Origin: Ancrocorticia sp047602305
GTDB lineage: Bacteria; Actinomycetota; Actinomycetes; Actinomycetales; Actinomycetaceae
Assembly: GCA_047602305.1 (NCBI GenBank)
Contig: JASGHO010000001.1
Span: 3,162,001-3,226,000 of the forward strand
Direction of reading: 5' to 3'
DNA length: 64,000 nt
Under the pieces are notes generated by a model. It had not been told where the DNA came from. It searched no databases and was given only the letters and a program-made list of their open reading frames with translations. Shown here piece after piece: positions 9,594 to 17,424 of the stretch. The translations under genes and the position numbers were made by a program. Positions within the stretch are counted from its first letter, which is position 1. The number at the start of each line of letters is the position of its first letter.

Positions 9594-9650
9594 ATCGCAG
9601 CGTTCTCCGTGCCGTCCACGGCATACGGAACGCTGTGGTGCACAGTTTGG
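9594..9650. repeat. Degenerate copy of a palindromic intergenic repeat
   Basis: CCGTGCCGTCCACGGCATACG with flanking half-matches such as TGTGTATCGCAGCG and ACGCTGTGGTGCACA. It resembles the hairpin modules near 11460-11524 and 37661-37722. Its position upstream of the first lipoprotein mirrors the position of the 11.5 kb copy upstream of the second. Confidence 0.5.
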
Positions 9651-9679
9651 ATTCTTATCTTCTTTCTCATTCTTTCTCG

Positions 9680-9754
9680 TAACAATCCGGCCATAGCCGG
9701 TTACGGTTTGGTTGAGTCAGTCGCCGGTAAGCGCTCCACAACGTAGCGTTGACG
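9680..9754 (+). promoter_or_regulatory. Upstream region shared by both lipoprotein genes (copy 1)
   Basis: This block (AACAATCCGG...GGTTTGGTTGAGTC...GTAGCGTTGACG) recurs at 11543-11618, the same distance before the second lipoprotein gene. Conservation in duplicated upstream DNA suggests shared promoter or regulator sites. The exact promoter boxes are not clear. Confidence 0.5.
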
Positions 9755-9850
9755 TCAAGAGATCCAGCCAATAGGTCGTGGTCTATCAGAGCAATCTCTA
9801 CGTGGCGAGCTATCTCACCCCGCCGCTAGAGCCATGACGAAGGAGTCATC

Positions 9851-11242
9851 ATGTCATCCCGATCAAGAGATCACGCCAATAGGCCATGGCCGAACCCATT
9901 GGCGCAACCTCTAAGCAAGAGTTCCCAATTCCTCCAACGTTCCGTCGCGGCGGTTGCCGTGGCATCACTGGCGTTCTTCGCCGCCGGATGCAATGACAAG
10001 ACTGACGATCCATCCTCCACCCCGACCACTCCCACCACCTCGGCCCCCACGTCAACCGAAGCGGCGACCGCCGCGCCCGGAGGAAATACGGGAGAACCCG
10101 CGCCGTCGTCGTCAAAGCCGGTGGCCCTGGCCATTGACTTCGCGAGTGGGGTGCGCGAGGCGTGGGTCATTGACGCGTGGCGTGTGGTGGACGTGAACGA
10201 GACCTATCTTCTGGTGGAGGACGAATCCAATGTCGTGAGTGCGTACGACATCACGGGCGAGGAACCGGAACTGCTGTGGAAGAAGATGGATGATCCCAAC
10301 GCCAAGATCAGGTACCTTTTCTGGGGCAATTTGGCAGTCACCAACAGGGCCCAGGCCTTTGACCTCCACTCCGGCGAACCCGTCCCGGTGGACTGGTCGG
10401 ATGACGATTGGGGCAGCAATCCGGATCTCGCCGTCAGTGGTGACACGCTCGTGGTGTGCGAAGCAGTCGGCTGCAGTGGGTTTGCTCCGGACGGCACCAC
10501 GCGCTGGAGTGATCCGGACCTGACTTGGACGCAGCTGCGTGTCAACGGAGAAGGAGCCGTCGCCGGGTTGGTCAGCATGGCGAACGCTCCGTCGCTGCCG
10601 AGCGCCGTCATTCTTCCCAGTGGCGAGACGGTCCTCTTTGCCGACGGCATACGCGACGCCCTCGCGAAGGACGGATGCGGCGTTGCCGAGGATGATCTGC
10701 TGGCGGCAGCCAACCTCGGTGGGCTGAGGCCTCTCTCCGATGGCTGGCTGGTCACGGTAGCATTCGACGCTGACAAGCTGGAGGGCGAGCCACCCGCGGA
10801 GGGACGCGTCTACCACGTGCTCTTCTCCTCCGACGGCACCCTCGTCAACTCGTTCGGATTCGACGGGAATGATGCGCTCCTGCCCAACGTCGCCATCAGT
10901 TCCACGAGCACGCTCCTGCCGAGCGTGAAGGACTGGGAGAACCAGTTCCAGAACCCGGATCCGTGGCTTGTTTGCGACGGCGCCACCTGCACAATCAACG
11001 CAAATCCCATTGAGGACTTCACCGCCGTCAATTCCGCAACGGCACTCGGTGAGGGCGGGACGCTCCTTCTTCACAGGAACCCCGGTCAGTACGCGCCCGG
11101 TCGGATCGCGGTGGTGACCGCGGAAGGCGACACCTCGTGGGACCTGGAGCTGTCGGGCGAGTCCATCTACGCCCCGCGCCCCGATCTCATCATCGCCGCC
11201 GGCGTGAACGGCACCCGGACGATCACCGGGGTGGCCCCGTAG
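9851..11242 (+). CDS. Lipoprotein with beta-propeller-like body, paralogue 1
   Basis: A 463-residue predicted lipoprotein. A long basic N-terminus precedes a hydrophobic segment and the lipobox FFAAGC (Cys about residue 47), then a Thr/Pro/Ser linker to about residue 85. The body holds repeated strands of PQQ/beta-propeller flavour (YDITGEEPELLWKK, SGDTLVVCEAVGCSGFAPDGTTRW, DPWLVCDGATCTINANP). ATG with AAGGAG at good distance. About 40-50% identical by eye to the next gene along its whole length. Function unknown; an extracellular binding or sensor role is a guess. Confidence 0.75.
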   Translation: MSSRSRDHANRPWPNPLAQPLSKSSQFLQRSVAAVAVASLAFFAAGCNDKTDDPSSTPTTPTTSAPTSTEAATAAPGGNTGEPAPSSSKPVALAIDFASGVREAWVIDAWRVVDVNETYLLVEDESNVVSAYDITGEEPELLWKKMDDPNAKIRYLFWGNLAVTNRAQAFDLHSGEPVPVDWSDDDWGSNPDLAVSGDTLVVCEAVGCSGFAPDGTTRWSDPDLTWTQLRVNGEGAVAGLVSMANAPSLPSAVILPSGETVLFADGIRDALAKDGCGVAEDDLLAAANLGGLRPLSDGWLVTVAFDADKLEGEPPAEGRVYHVLFSSDGTLVNSFGFDGNDALLPNVAISSTSTLLPSVKDWENQFQNPDPWLVCDGATCTINANPIEDFTAVNSATALGEGGTLLLHRNPGQYAPGRIAVVTAEGDTSWDLELSGESIYAPRPDLIIAAGVNGTRTITGVAP

Positions 11243-11259
11243 CTCCGATGCGGTGATGA

Positions 11260-11307
11260 ACGACGGCGGCGCTGCCCGGCGAGTACGTGGGCGGGGCGCC
11301 GTCGTCC
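11260..11307. repeat. GC-rich palindromic element (1 internal unit)
   Basis: CGACGGCG and CGCCGTCG arms enclose one GTACGTGGGCGG unit, just after the first lipoprotein gene. Related elements with three and two internal units lie at 13052-13140 and 15985-16097. It could act as a terminator. Confidence 0.55.
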
Positions 11308-11324
11308 TTCCGTCACGAACGAGT

Positions 11325-11524
11325 GATAGCCCGGTTAAGGAGTGATAGCGATGACAGCGTCCGCGCTATCAACTCTTTGCCGCGCTATCACTCCTTTGGA
11401 TACAGCCTCCCTGCGGGGTGACGCCGTCGTTCACAACCCGATCCTTTCGACCGCGTTCCTAACTGGGCGCCACAACGATATCCGTGCCGTCTACGGCATA
11501 CGTATCGCTCTCATGCCCAGTTAG
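11325..11524. repeat. Composite palindromic repeat, copy A
   Basis: Two modules. The first carries GGAGTGATAG twice followed by inverted copies GCTATCAACTC and GCTATCACTCC (to about 11398). The second is a hairpin bounded by CTAACTGGGC (11460) and GCCCAGTTAG (11524), with CCGTGCCGTCTACGGCATACG at its centre. Both modules recur, in the same order, at 37493-37722. Confidence 0.7.
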
Positions 11525-11542
11525 ATTCTGATCTTCCCCGCA

Positions 11543-11618
11543 TAACAATCCGGGCATACTCACGTAACGTTTTGGTTGAGTCGGCCGCCTGAAAGCGTCC
11601 CGGCATGTAGCGTTGACG
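11543..11618 (+). promoter_or_regulatory. Upstream region shared by both lipoprotein genes (copy 2)
   Basis: Second copy of the block at 9680-9754 (TAACAATCCGGGCATA, GTTTTGGTTGAGTCGG, GTAGCGTTGACG). Likely regulatory by its conservation and position. Confidence 0.5.
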
Positions 11619-11688
11619 CGGATTGAGAGGTCGGCTGGAGATGCCTGCCTCCTTACCCTGCCACGTGTGCCGCGACGAAGGAGCCACC

Positions 11689-13026
11689 ATGCCACGCCGA
11701 TTGAGCAGAAGTACGCGTTCGTCAACGTTTTCTATCGTTGCTGCGTGCTTCGCCCTGGCTCTCGCGGGCTGCGATGGCTCCGCGGATGGATCGCAAGCTA
11801 CTACCCCGGCACCTTCTGCAACCGAAACGGCAACCACCGGGCCCGAAGGGCATACGGAACGGGAAGGAAACACGAAACCCAAAGAAAATGCGGAAGCCTC
11901 CGTGCCGTCGTCGAACCCTAATATCCAACTTTCCCCCGACTGGATTCACGGCGCGCGTGAGGCGTGGACGATTGAGGCCTTCAATGTGGTGGATGTGAGC
12001 GCCGCGTACCTGCTGGTTAACTATGGGCACAGAACTGTCGGGGCCTACGACATCTCCAGTGAGCAACCGGAGGAGCTGTGGGTCCGAGGGACTGAGGACT
12101 GGACGGGCGGAGTGATCTGGGGAGACAAGGCGGTCAGTAGAACCGGAACCATGGTGGACATCCGGACCGGCGACCTTCTGGAGCCACTGTGGGATGCATC
12201 GGAGCAAAAGGAAGTACCTGTGCTCGTCGTTGTTGGAGACACTCTTGTTACTTCGGATCGATCCACCATGACGGGTTATGGTCCCGATGGAACGATCAAG
12301 TGGAGTGTTCCGGACCTGCGATGGTCCCGTATTGCCGTCAATGGTGAGGGATACGTGATGGGCTTTACCTACCAGCCTGATACGAAGGAGATGGCAATCG
12401 GGCTAGTTTCTCCCGATGGTGACATAACATTCCCGACGCCGCACAGAGCCGACGGTGCTACCCCGAAGGACGTTCCCGGATGGGCTGGGGTTATAGGGCA
12501 GAACAGCGGTTTCCAACCGCTCTCTGATGGATGGCTGGTCACGAGCCACACCATGACCGCCGGGCCTGATAATCCCAACGAGTACTACTATTTCCTCTTC
12601 AGATCGGATGGCACGCCCGTGGCTGTCAATACCCTCGATTCCGCCCGGTTCATGGCCAATTCCACTGCGGCCATCAGTTCGGAAGGGACTGTGCTGCCGA
12701 GCGTGAAGGACTGGCAGAATCATCTCCAGAACCCTGATCCCTGGCTCGCGTGCGACGGCGCTACCTGCACAATCAACGGGAATCCCTTGGCTGACTTCAG
12801 TTACGTGGTCTCCGCGACGGCACTGGGCGAGGGTGGCAGCCTACTGCTGCGCAATGCCAGCTCTCTCAATGACATGAATTGGAATCGGATCGGCGTGGTC
12901 ACCGCCGAGGGCGAGACGCTATGGACAGTGGACACGTCGGAGAAATCGTTCAACGCTTCCCGTCGCGACCTCATCCTCCTGGAAGGAGTGGGTGGAGATT
13001 CGACAGTCTCCGGTCTGATCCCGTGA
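11689..13026 (+). CDS. Lipoprotein with beta-propeller-like body, paralogue 2
   Basis: A 445-residue paralogue of the preceding gene. Signal peptide with lipobox LALAGC (Cys about residue 27), Thr/Glu-rich linker, then the same body motifs: AREAWTIEAFNVVDVSAAYLLV, LPSVKDWQNHLQNPDPWLACDGATCTINGNP, and a closing GVVTAEGETLW strand. I chose the ATG at 11689 because GAAGGAG sits six bases upstream and it begins a proper signal peptide. The upstream DNA is duplicated too, so this is a tandem gene duplication that included the control region. Confidence 0.75.
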   Translation: MPRRLSRSTRSSTFSIVAACFALALAGCDGSADGSQATTPAPSATETATTGPEGHTEREGNTKPKENAEASVPSSNPNIQLSPDWIHGAREAWTIEAFNVVDVSAAYLLVNYGHRTVGAYDISSEQPEELWVRGTEDWTGGVIWGDKAVSRTGTMVDIRTGDLLEPLWDASEQKEVPVLVVVGDTLVTSDRSTMTGYGPDGTIKWSVPDLRWSRIAVNGEGYVMGFTYQPDTKEMAIGLVSPDGDITFPTPHRADGATPKDVPGWAGVIGQNSGFQPLSDGWLVTSHTMTAGPDNPNEYYYFLFRSDGTPVAVNTLDSARFMANSTAAISSEGTVLPSVKDWQNHLQNPDPWLACDGATCTINGNPLADFSYVVSATALGEGGSLLLRNASSLNDMNWNRIGVVTAEGETLWTVDTSEKSFNASRRDLILLEGVGGDSTVSGLIP

Positions 13027-13051
13027 GCCATGATCCCGCGGTGATTGATAG

Positions 13052-13140
13052 CGACGACGACGTCGCGCGGCTGGTTCGTGGGTGACCCGGCTGGTTCGTG
13101 GGTGACTTGGCTGGTTCGTGGGCGGGCGCCGTCGTCGTTC
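13052..13140. repeat. GC-rich palindromic element (3 internal units)
   Basis: CGACGACGACGTCG and GGCGCCGTCGTCGTT arms enclose three ~20-base units GGCTGGTTCGTGGGTGACCC. Located between the lipoprotein stop and the helR promoter, so it may end lipoprotein transcription. Confidence 0.6.
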
Positions 13141-13192
13141 ACGACGATCATCGGGAGCCGAACTAGCATCATCTCTCCCTCTACTTTCAATC

Positions 13193-13228
13193 TATAACAC
13201 GAGGGGGCTCTTGCCGCAAGACCCCCTC
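13193..13228 (+). promoter_or_regulatory. helR promoter with RAE-like palindrome
   Basis: TATAAC (13193-13198) is followed seven bases later by GAGGGGGCTCTTGC-C-GCAAGACCCCCTC (13201-13228), an 11-bp palindrome with one bulged C. It strongly resembles the rifamycin-associated element GGGGCTTGC-GCAAG-CCC known upstream of helR/helD and rifamycin-inactivating genes in actinobacteria. Here it overlaps the expected transcription start. Confidence 0.7.
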
Positions 13229-13277
13229 CATACGGCAGAATGTGGCCCTCTCACACTTGTTCGCGATCGGAGACGCC

Positions 13278-15623
13278 ATGCCCACGCCACTCGAATCCTC
13301 CATGTTTGTCCTTCCACAGCGGCTTGCGGGGAAGGCCGATCCGCGGTTTACAGCCAGGGACGAGCAGCAGTTCGGCGCCATCGCGGCCGCTATTGACCAT
13401 CAGAAGGAGGAGGTCGCGGGCCTCCTGGATGCTCGGCGAAAAGCCGGGGCCCATTTCGGAGGGGAAGTGGTTGAGAGGGACCAGGAGATTCGCCGTCTCA
13501 GCTCTCAGCTGGCATTTCTCCAGCGTTTCGGGGTGGATCTTTGCTTGGGACGGATGGTGACGGAAGCCCAGACGGACCCCGTTTATATTGGCCGCGCCGG
13601 ACTCCGTTCGAGCGACGGCGAGCAGCTTCTCATCGACTGGCGAGCTCCGGCGGCCCGGCCGTTCTTTTCCGCGACCCGGGCGGATTCGATGGGGCTCGCG
13701 AGCCGTCGTCGTTATCGCTGGAACAACGGGAAGGTCGCCGACTACTGGGACGAAGTATTCGCCGCGGGCAATTTCGGCGACGCAACCACGTACGACGACG
13801 AATCGGCCTTCATCGCCAGCCTGGGCGCCGATCGCTCGCCACGCATGCGCGATGTTCTCTCCACGATACAGGCGGATCAGGACGCGATTATCCGGGCGTC
13901 GTCGTGGGGAACGCTGGTGGTTGACGGCGGTCCCGGGACCGGAAAAACGGTGGTGGCACTGCATCGCGCCGCCTACCTGATGTACGCCGAGCCGCGCATC
14001 TCCGACGCTGGCGGAATCCTGTTCATCGGACCGAATTCTTCGTATCTGAGGTATGTCGACGACGTCCTGCCCGGACTGGGCGAGAACAACGTCCAGTTGG
14101 CGACGCTGCGCGATCTCGTTCCTGAAGGGGCGGGTGCGCTGGCGGCGGAGGTCACCGAGGACGTTGTGGAACTGGAGATTGCCGCGCTCAAGGGAACGGC
14201 GCAGATGGTTGCCGCGATTGATGCCGCGGTGCGTTTCTATGAGGAGCCGCCTCGCGAGGCGATCAGTGTTGAGACGGCGCGCGGAGAGTTTGTGGTGGAG
14301 TCCGCCGACTGGTCCGAAGCCTTTGGCGCAGTCGGCCGCGACACTCCCCACAACGAGGGCAAACGCGAGGTACTCGAATCCTTGGTGGAGATCCTCGTGG
14401 ACCGGCTGGATATCGACGATGAGGACGACGACGAACTGGCTCGCGCTCGCGATGAACTCGCCCGGAGCTTTGAGCTGAGGAGCGCGGTGCGGAAGGCGTG
14501 GCCGATTCTCGACCCGGCCGAGGTGGTGGGTGACCTGTGGAGTGTGCCCGCTTACCTGGCGATGTGCGCGCCGGGTTTGAGCGGGGACGAGGTGAAGCGA
14601 CTGCAGCGTTCCGATGCGCAGGCATGGACTACCGCTGACCTTCCGCTGTTGGATGCCGCGCGCTTCCGGATTGGCGATCCGGATCAGGCTCGGCGCGAGG
14701 AGCGGCAGACACGAGAGCGGGCCCGGGTGCGGGCGGATATGGACGATGTCGTCGCCGACCTAATAGCCAACGATGACACCGAGCTGAAGGTGATGTGGAT
14801 GTTGAGCGAACAGGATATGCGCGAGGCGTTGGAGTTTGATGAGGTCCGGGAGGTCAGCCGGAGCGAGCGGTTGGCGGGGCCGTTTGGGCACGTCGTCGTT
14901 GATGAGGCGCAGGAGCTCACGGCGGCGCAGTGGGAGATGATAACGCGCCGCTGCCCGTCGCGAAGTGTGACCGTGGTGGGGGATCGGGCTCAGGCGCGGA
15001 CAGGTTTTGCGGAGTCGTGGGAGGAGCGGCTCGGGCGGGTTGGGCTGGCTGGGCTCGCTGGGTCGGTTGGGTTTGGTGGGTTTGGCGGGTCTGCTGGGTC
15101 GGTTGGGTCTGGCGGGTCTGGTGGGCAGGGAGGGGTGCGCGTGGCGACGCTGCGCATCAACTACCGCACGCCGGAGGAGATCATGGCCGAGGCAGAACCG
15201 GTCATTCGAACCGTGTATCCGCAGGCCAACGTGCCGGTTTCTGTACGTTCTGGAGGTTGTCCGGTCGAGTATGTGGAGGCGGGCGAATGGCGAGAGATCC
15301 TTACGCGGTGGTTGGTGGAGCGGACGGGTGGCACCGCGTGTGTTGTGGCGCTGCCGAAGCGGATCGACGGTGTGCGTGCGGATTTTCGTGGTGTTGTGGG
15401 TGCCAAGGTGGTGCCGGGTGGCGAGGGGTTGCCAGCTGGGGCCGAGGCAGTGCGGGCTGGCGATGCTGTTGTTTTCTTGGAACCCGTGGACGTCAAAGGA
15501 CTGGAGTTTGACCTTGTTATTCTCATCGATCCAGAAGCCTGGGGAACGGGCGTCACCGCAACCGTGGATCGCTACGTCGCGATGACCCGGGCGACTAAGC
15601 GCCTGGTGATCGCGGGTTCGTAG
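13278..15623 (+). CDS. helR: HelR/HelD-type RNA polymerase-recycling helicase-like ATPase
   Basis: A 781-residue superfamily-1 ATPase that binds RNA polymerase and releases it from stalled or rifamycin-blocked complexes. The N-terminal coiled coil (about 20-90) is followed by Walker A GPGTGKTVVALHR (about 218-230), Walker B VVDEAQEL (about 541-548), a motif RINYRTPEEI and the C-terminal VAMTRATKRLVI. The ATG at 13278 has GGAG upstream; an in-frame GTG at 13242 is less likely. Residues about 585-618 are a Gly/Ser/Val repeat tract encoded by an imperfect tandem repeat (15031-15135), apparently inserted between conserved motifs. The RAE-like site supports HelR rather than UvrD or HelD of the Bacillus type. 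Confidence 0.88.
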   Translation: MPTPLESSMFVLPQRLAGKADPRFTARDEQQFGAIAAAIDHQKEEVAGLLDARRKAGAHFGGEVVERDQEIRRLSSQLAFLQRFGVDLCLGRMVTEAQTDPVYIGRAGLRSSDGEQLLIDWRAPAARPFFSATRADSMGLASRRRYRWNNGKVADYWDEVFAAGNFGDATTYDDESAFIASLGADRSPRMRDVLSTIQADQDAIIRASSWGTLVVDGGPGTGKTVVALHRAAYLMYAEPRISDAGGILFIGPNSSYLRYVDDVLPGLGENNVQLATLRDLVPEGAGALAAEVTEDVVELEIAALKGTAQMVAAIDAAVRFYEEPPREAISVETARGEFVVESADWSEAFGAVGRDTPHNEGKREVLESLVEILVDRLDIDDEDDDELARARDELARSFELRSAVRKAWPILDPAEVVGDLWSVPAYLAMCAPGLSGDEVKRLQRSDAQAWTTADLPLLDAARFRIGDPDQARREERQTRERARVRADMDDVVADLIANDDTELKVMWMLSEQDMREALEFDEVREVSRSERLAGPFGHVVVDEAQELTAAQWEMITRRCPSRSVTVVGDRAQARTGFAESWEERLGRVGLAGLAGSVGFGGFGGSAGSVGSGGSGGQGGVRVATLRINYRTPEEIMAEAEPVIRTVYPQANVPVSVRSGGCPVEYVEAGEWREILTRWLVERTGGTACVVALPKRIDGVRADFRGVVGAKVVPGGEGLPAGAEAVRAGDAVVFLEPVDVKGLEFDLVILIDPEAWGTGVTATVDRYVAMTRATKRLVIAGS

Positions 15624-15629
15624 AAGACG

Positions 15630-15941
15630 TCAGGCTGCATAGAGATCCTGGGCTGACCCGAAGGCTGACTTCGCGAAGTAGGGGTTTCTGATTGAGTTCG
15701 CGAAGACGAGATCGACTGGGCGCCCGACTATCAACTCCAGACTTTCACGAAGACCGAAATAGTCACTGAACAGATCGCCGCGTTCTTCTTCGAAATCTAC
15801 AAGAAAGTCGACATCGCTGGATTCAGGGTCGAAACGATCAGATACTGCTGAACCAAAGATCCGGAGTCTGGACACACCGAACTTGCTGCACGCGGCTCTG
15901 ATTGCGTCCAGGTCCAAGTTCAATGCGGCGACTTCCGTCAT
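15630..15941 (-). CDS. MNT-type nucleotidyltransferase, orphan
   Basis: A 103-residue minimal nucleotidyltransferase. The Gly30-Ser31 motif and the Asp43/Asp45 pair (FGSAVSD...SSDVDFLVDF) are intact, with the third acidic residue in RPVDLV (about Asp76). Such proteins are often MntA antitoxins that AMPylate a HEPN toxin, but no HEPN gene lies beside this one (helR converges on one side, ychF is divergent on the other). It is either a lone survivor or acts on another target. Confidence 0.8.
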   Translation of the reverse strand: MTEVAALNLDLDAIRAACSKFGVSRLRIFGSAVSDRFDPESSDVDFLVDFEEERGDLFSDYFGLRESLELIVGRPVDLVFANSIRNPYFAKSAFGSAQDLYAA

Positions 15942-15984
15942 ATCTCGATGCTAACAGCCGAGTTGGTGAGGCGGTAGGGAACAA

Positions 15985-16097
15985 CTTAGCTGGCGGTCGC
16001 CGTCGTCGTTCCGTCGCGAACGGGTGATAACGACGACGGCGACGCGTGGCCAGTACGTGGGTGACCCGGCTAGTACGTGGGCGGGCGCCGTCGTCGG
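15985..16097. repeat. GC-rich palindromic element (2 internal units, double arm)
   Basis: Contains GGTCGCCGTCGTCGTT, then its inverse AACGACGACGGCGACG, then two GTACGTGGGTGACCC/GTACGTGGGCGGGC units and a final CGCCGTCGTCGG. It belongs to the same family as 11260-11307 and 13052-13140. Confidence 0.6.
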
Positions 16098-16183
16098 CTT
16101 TGAAGGAACTGAACCGCGGAATCGGGCCAACTCCACATGGGCGGGTGCGGAATCTGTGGGCGCTCGCGGCTAGACTTGGAGGC

Positions 16184-17263
16184 GTGTCGTTAACTATTGG
16201 TATTGCTGGGCTCCCCAACGTGGGCAAGTCGACCCTGTTCAACGCGCTGACGCGCGCAACCGTCCTCGCCGCGAACTATCCGTTTGCGACGATCGAGCCG
16301 AATATCGGTATCGTGCCGCTGCCGGACGAGCGTCTCGACGTACTGTCCGAGAAGTTCAATTCGCAGCGGACGGTGCCCGCCACGGTGTCCTTCGTGGATA
16401 TCGCGGGTATTGTGCGTGGTGCGTCGAAGGGCGAGGGACTCGGTAACCAGTTCCTCGCGAATATTCGCGAGGCGGACGCGATCTGCATGGTGACGCGCGC
16501 GTTCTCGGACCCGGACGTGGTGCACGTGGATGGCCGCGTGAACCCGCTGGACGATATCGAGACCGTCACCACCGAGCTGATCCTGGCCGACATGCAGACG
16601 CTGGAGCGGCAGATCCCGCGTATCCAGAAGGAAGTGACCGGCAAGAAGACGCCGAAGGAAGTGCTGACGGTTGCTCAAGAAGCACTGGCGCTTCTCGAGG
16701 AGGGCAAGGTTCTCTCTGCCACAGCCGGTGCGCTGGATCAGGACGTCCTCAAGCAGTTCCAGCTGATGACCACCAAGCCGTTCATTTACGTCTTCAATAC
16801 GGACGAAGATGGACTTGGCGACGACGACATGCAGGCCAAGTTGCGTGCCGCCGTGGCGCCCGCTGACGCGATCTTCCTGGACGCGAAGTTCGAGGCCGAG
16901 CTCGTTGAGTTGGACCCGGACGAGGCACAGGAGATGCTGGAGTCCACCGGTCAAAGCGAGTCGGGGCTGGATCAGCTGGCCCGCGTCGGCTTCGACACGC
17001 TGGGTTTGCAGACCTACCTGACCGTCGGCGAGAAGGAGGCGCGCGCCTGGACGATCCACAAGGGCGACACCGCTCCCAAGGCCGCTGGCGTGATCCACAC
17101 CGACTTCGAGCGCGGCTTCATCAAGGCCGAGATCGTGTCCTACGAGGACCTCATCGAGTACGGGTCGGTGGCCGACGCGAAGGCCGCGGGCAAGGTCCGT
17201 ATGGAGGGCAAGGACTACGTGATGCAGGACGGCGATGTGGTGGAGTTTAGGTTCAACGTCTGA
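16184..17263 (+). CDS. ychF: Redox-regulated ATPase YchF
   Basis: A 359-residue OLA1/YchF-type P-loop ATPase that associates with ribosomes and influences stress responses. G1 motif GLPNVGKST (residues 8-16), DIAGIVRGASKGEGLGNQFL, the atypical NTDE in place of NKxD (FNTDEDG, explaining ATP preference), and the C-terminal TGS-like domain with QTYLTVGEKEARAW and YVMQDGDVVEFRFNV. The GTG at 16184 gives the standard N-terminus MSLTIGIAGLPN and has GGAGG close upstream. The longer reading frame from 16046 runs into repeat DNA and is rejected. Confidence 0.96.
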   Translation: MSLTIGIAGLPNVGKSTLFNALTRATVLAANYPFATIEPNIGIVPLPDERLDVLSEKFNSQRTVPATVSFVDIAGIVRGASKGEGLGNQFLANIREADAICMVTRAFSDPDVVHVDGRVNPLDDIETVTTELILADMQTLERQIPRIQKEVTGKKTPKEVLTVAQEALALLEEGKVLSATAGALDQDVLKQFQLMTTKPFIYVFNTDEDGLGDDDMQAKLRAAVAPADAIFLDAKFEAELVELDPDEAQEMLESTGQSESGLDQLARVGFDTLGLQTYLTVGEKEARAWTIHKGDTAPKAAGVIHTDFERGFIKAEIVSYEDLIEYGSVADAKAAGKVRMEGKDYVMQDGDVVEFRFNV

Positions 17264-17343
17264 TTCTTCGGATGACAGATTCTTTGGATGACGAACCGAA
17301 TTTGATGAAAAACGTGTCGGAGCCGGTCGATAGGCTGATGAAC

Positions 17344-17397
17344 ATGACTACTAGTTCTCTTATTCATCGCCCAGACCGGGCCTCCGCAGTTGTGTAG
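17344..17397 (+). pseudogene. Possible lost N-terminus of the DNA methylase
   Basis: An ATG at 17344 opens 17 codons that end in TAG (17395-17397) and are in frame with the methylase. The codons right after the TAG read AQTFPRIRYMGSKY, which continues family-like sequence upstream of the annotated Met. A nonsense change in the leader would explain this. Confidence 0.4.
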
Positions 17398-17424
17398 GCA
17401 CAGACTTTTCCTCGAATCCGTTAC

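Noticed and set aside
16046..16183. N-terminal extension of YchF
   Set aside because: It translates the GC-rich palindrome; the GTG at 16184 with GGAGG gives the normal family start.
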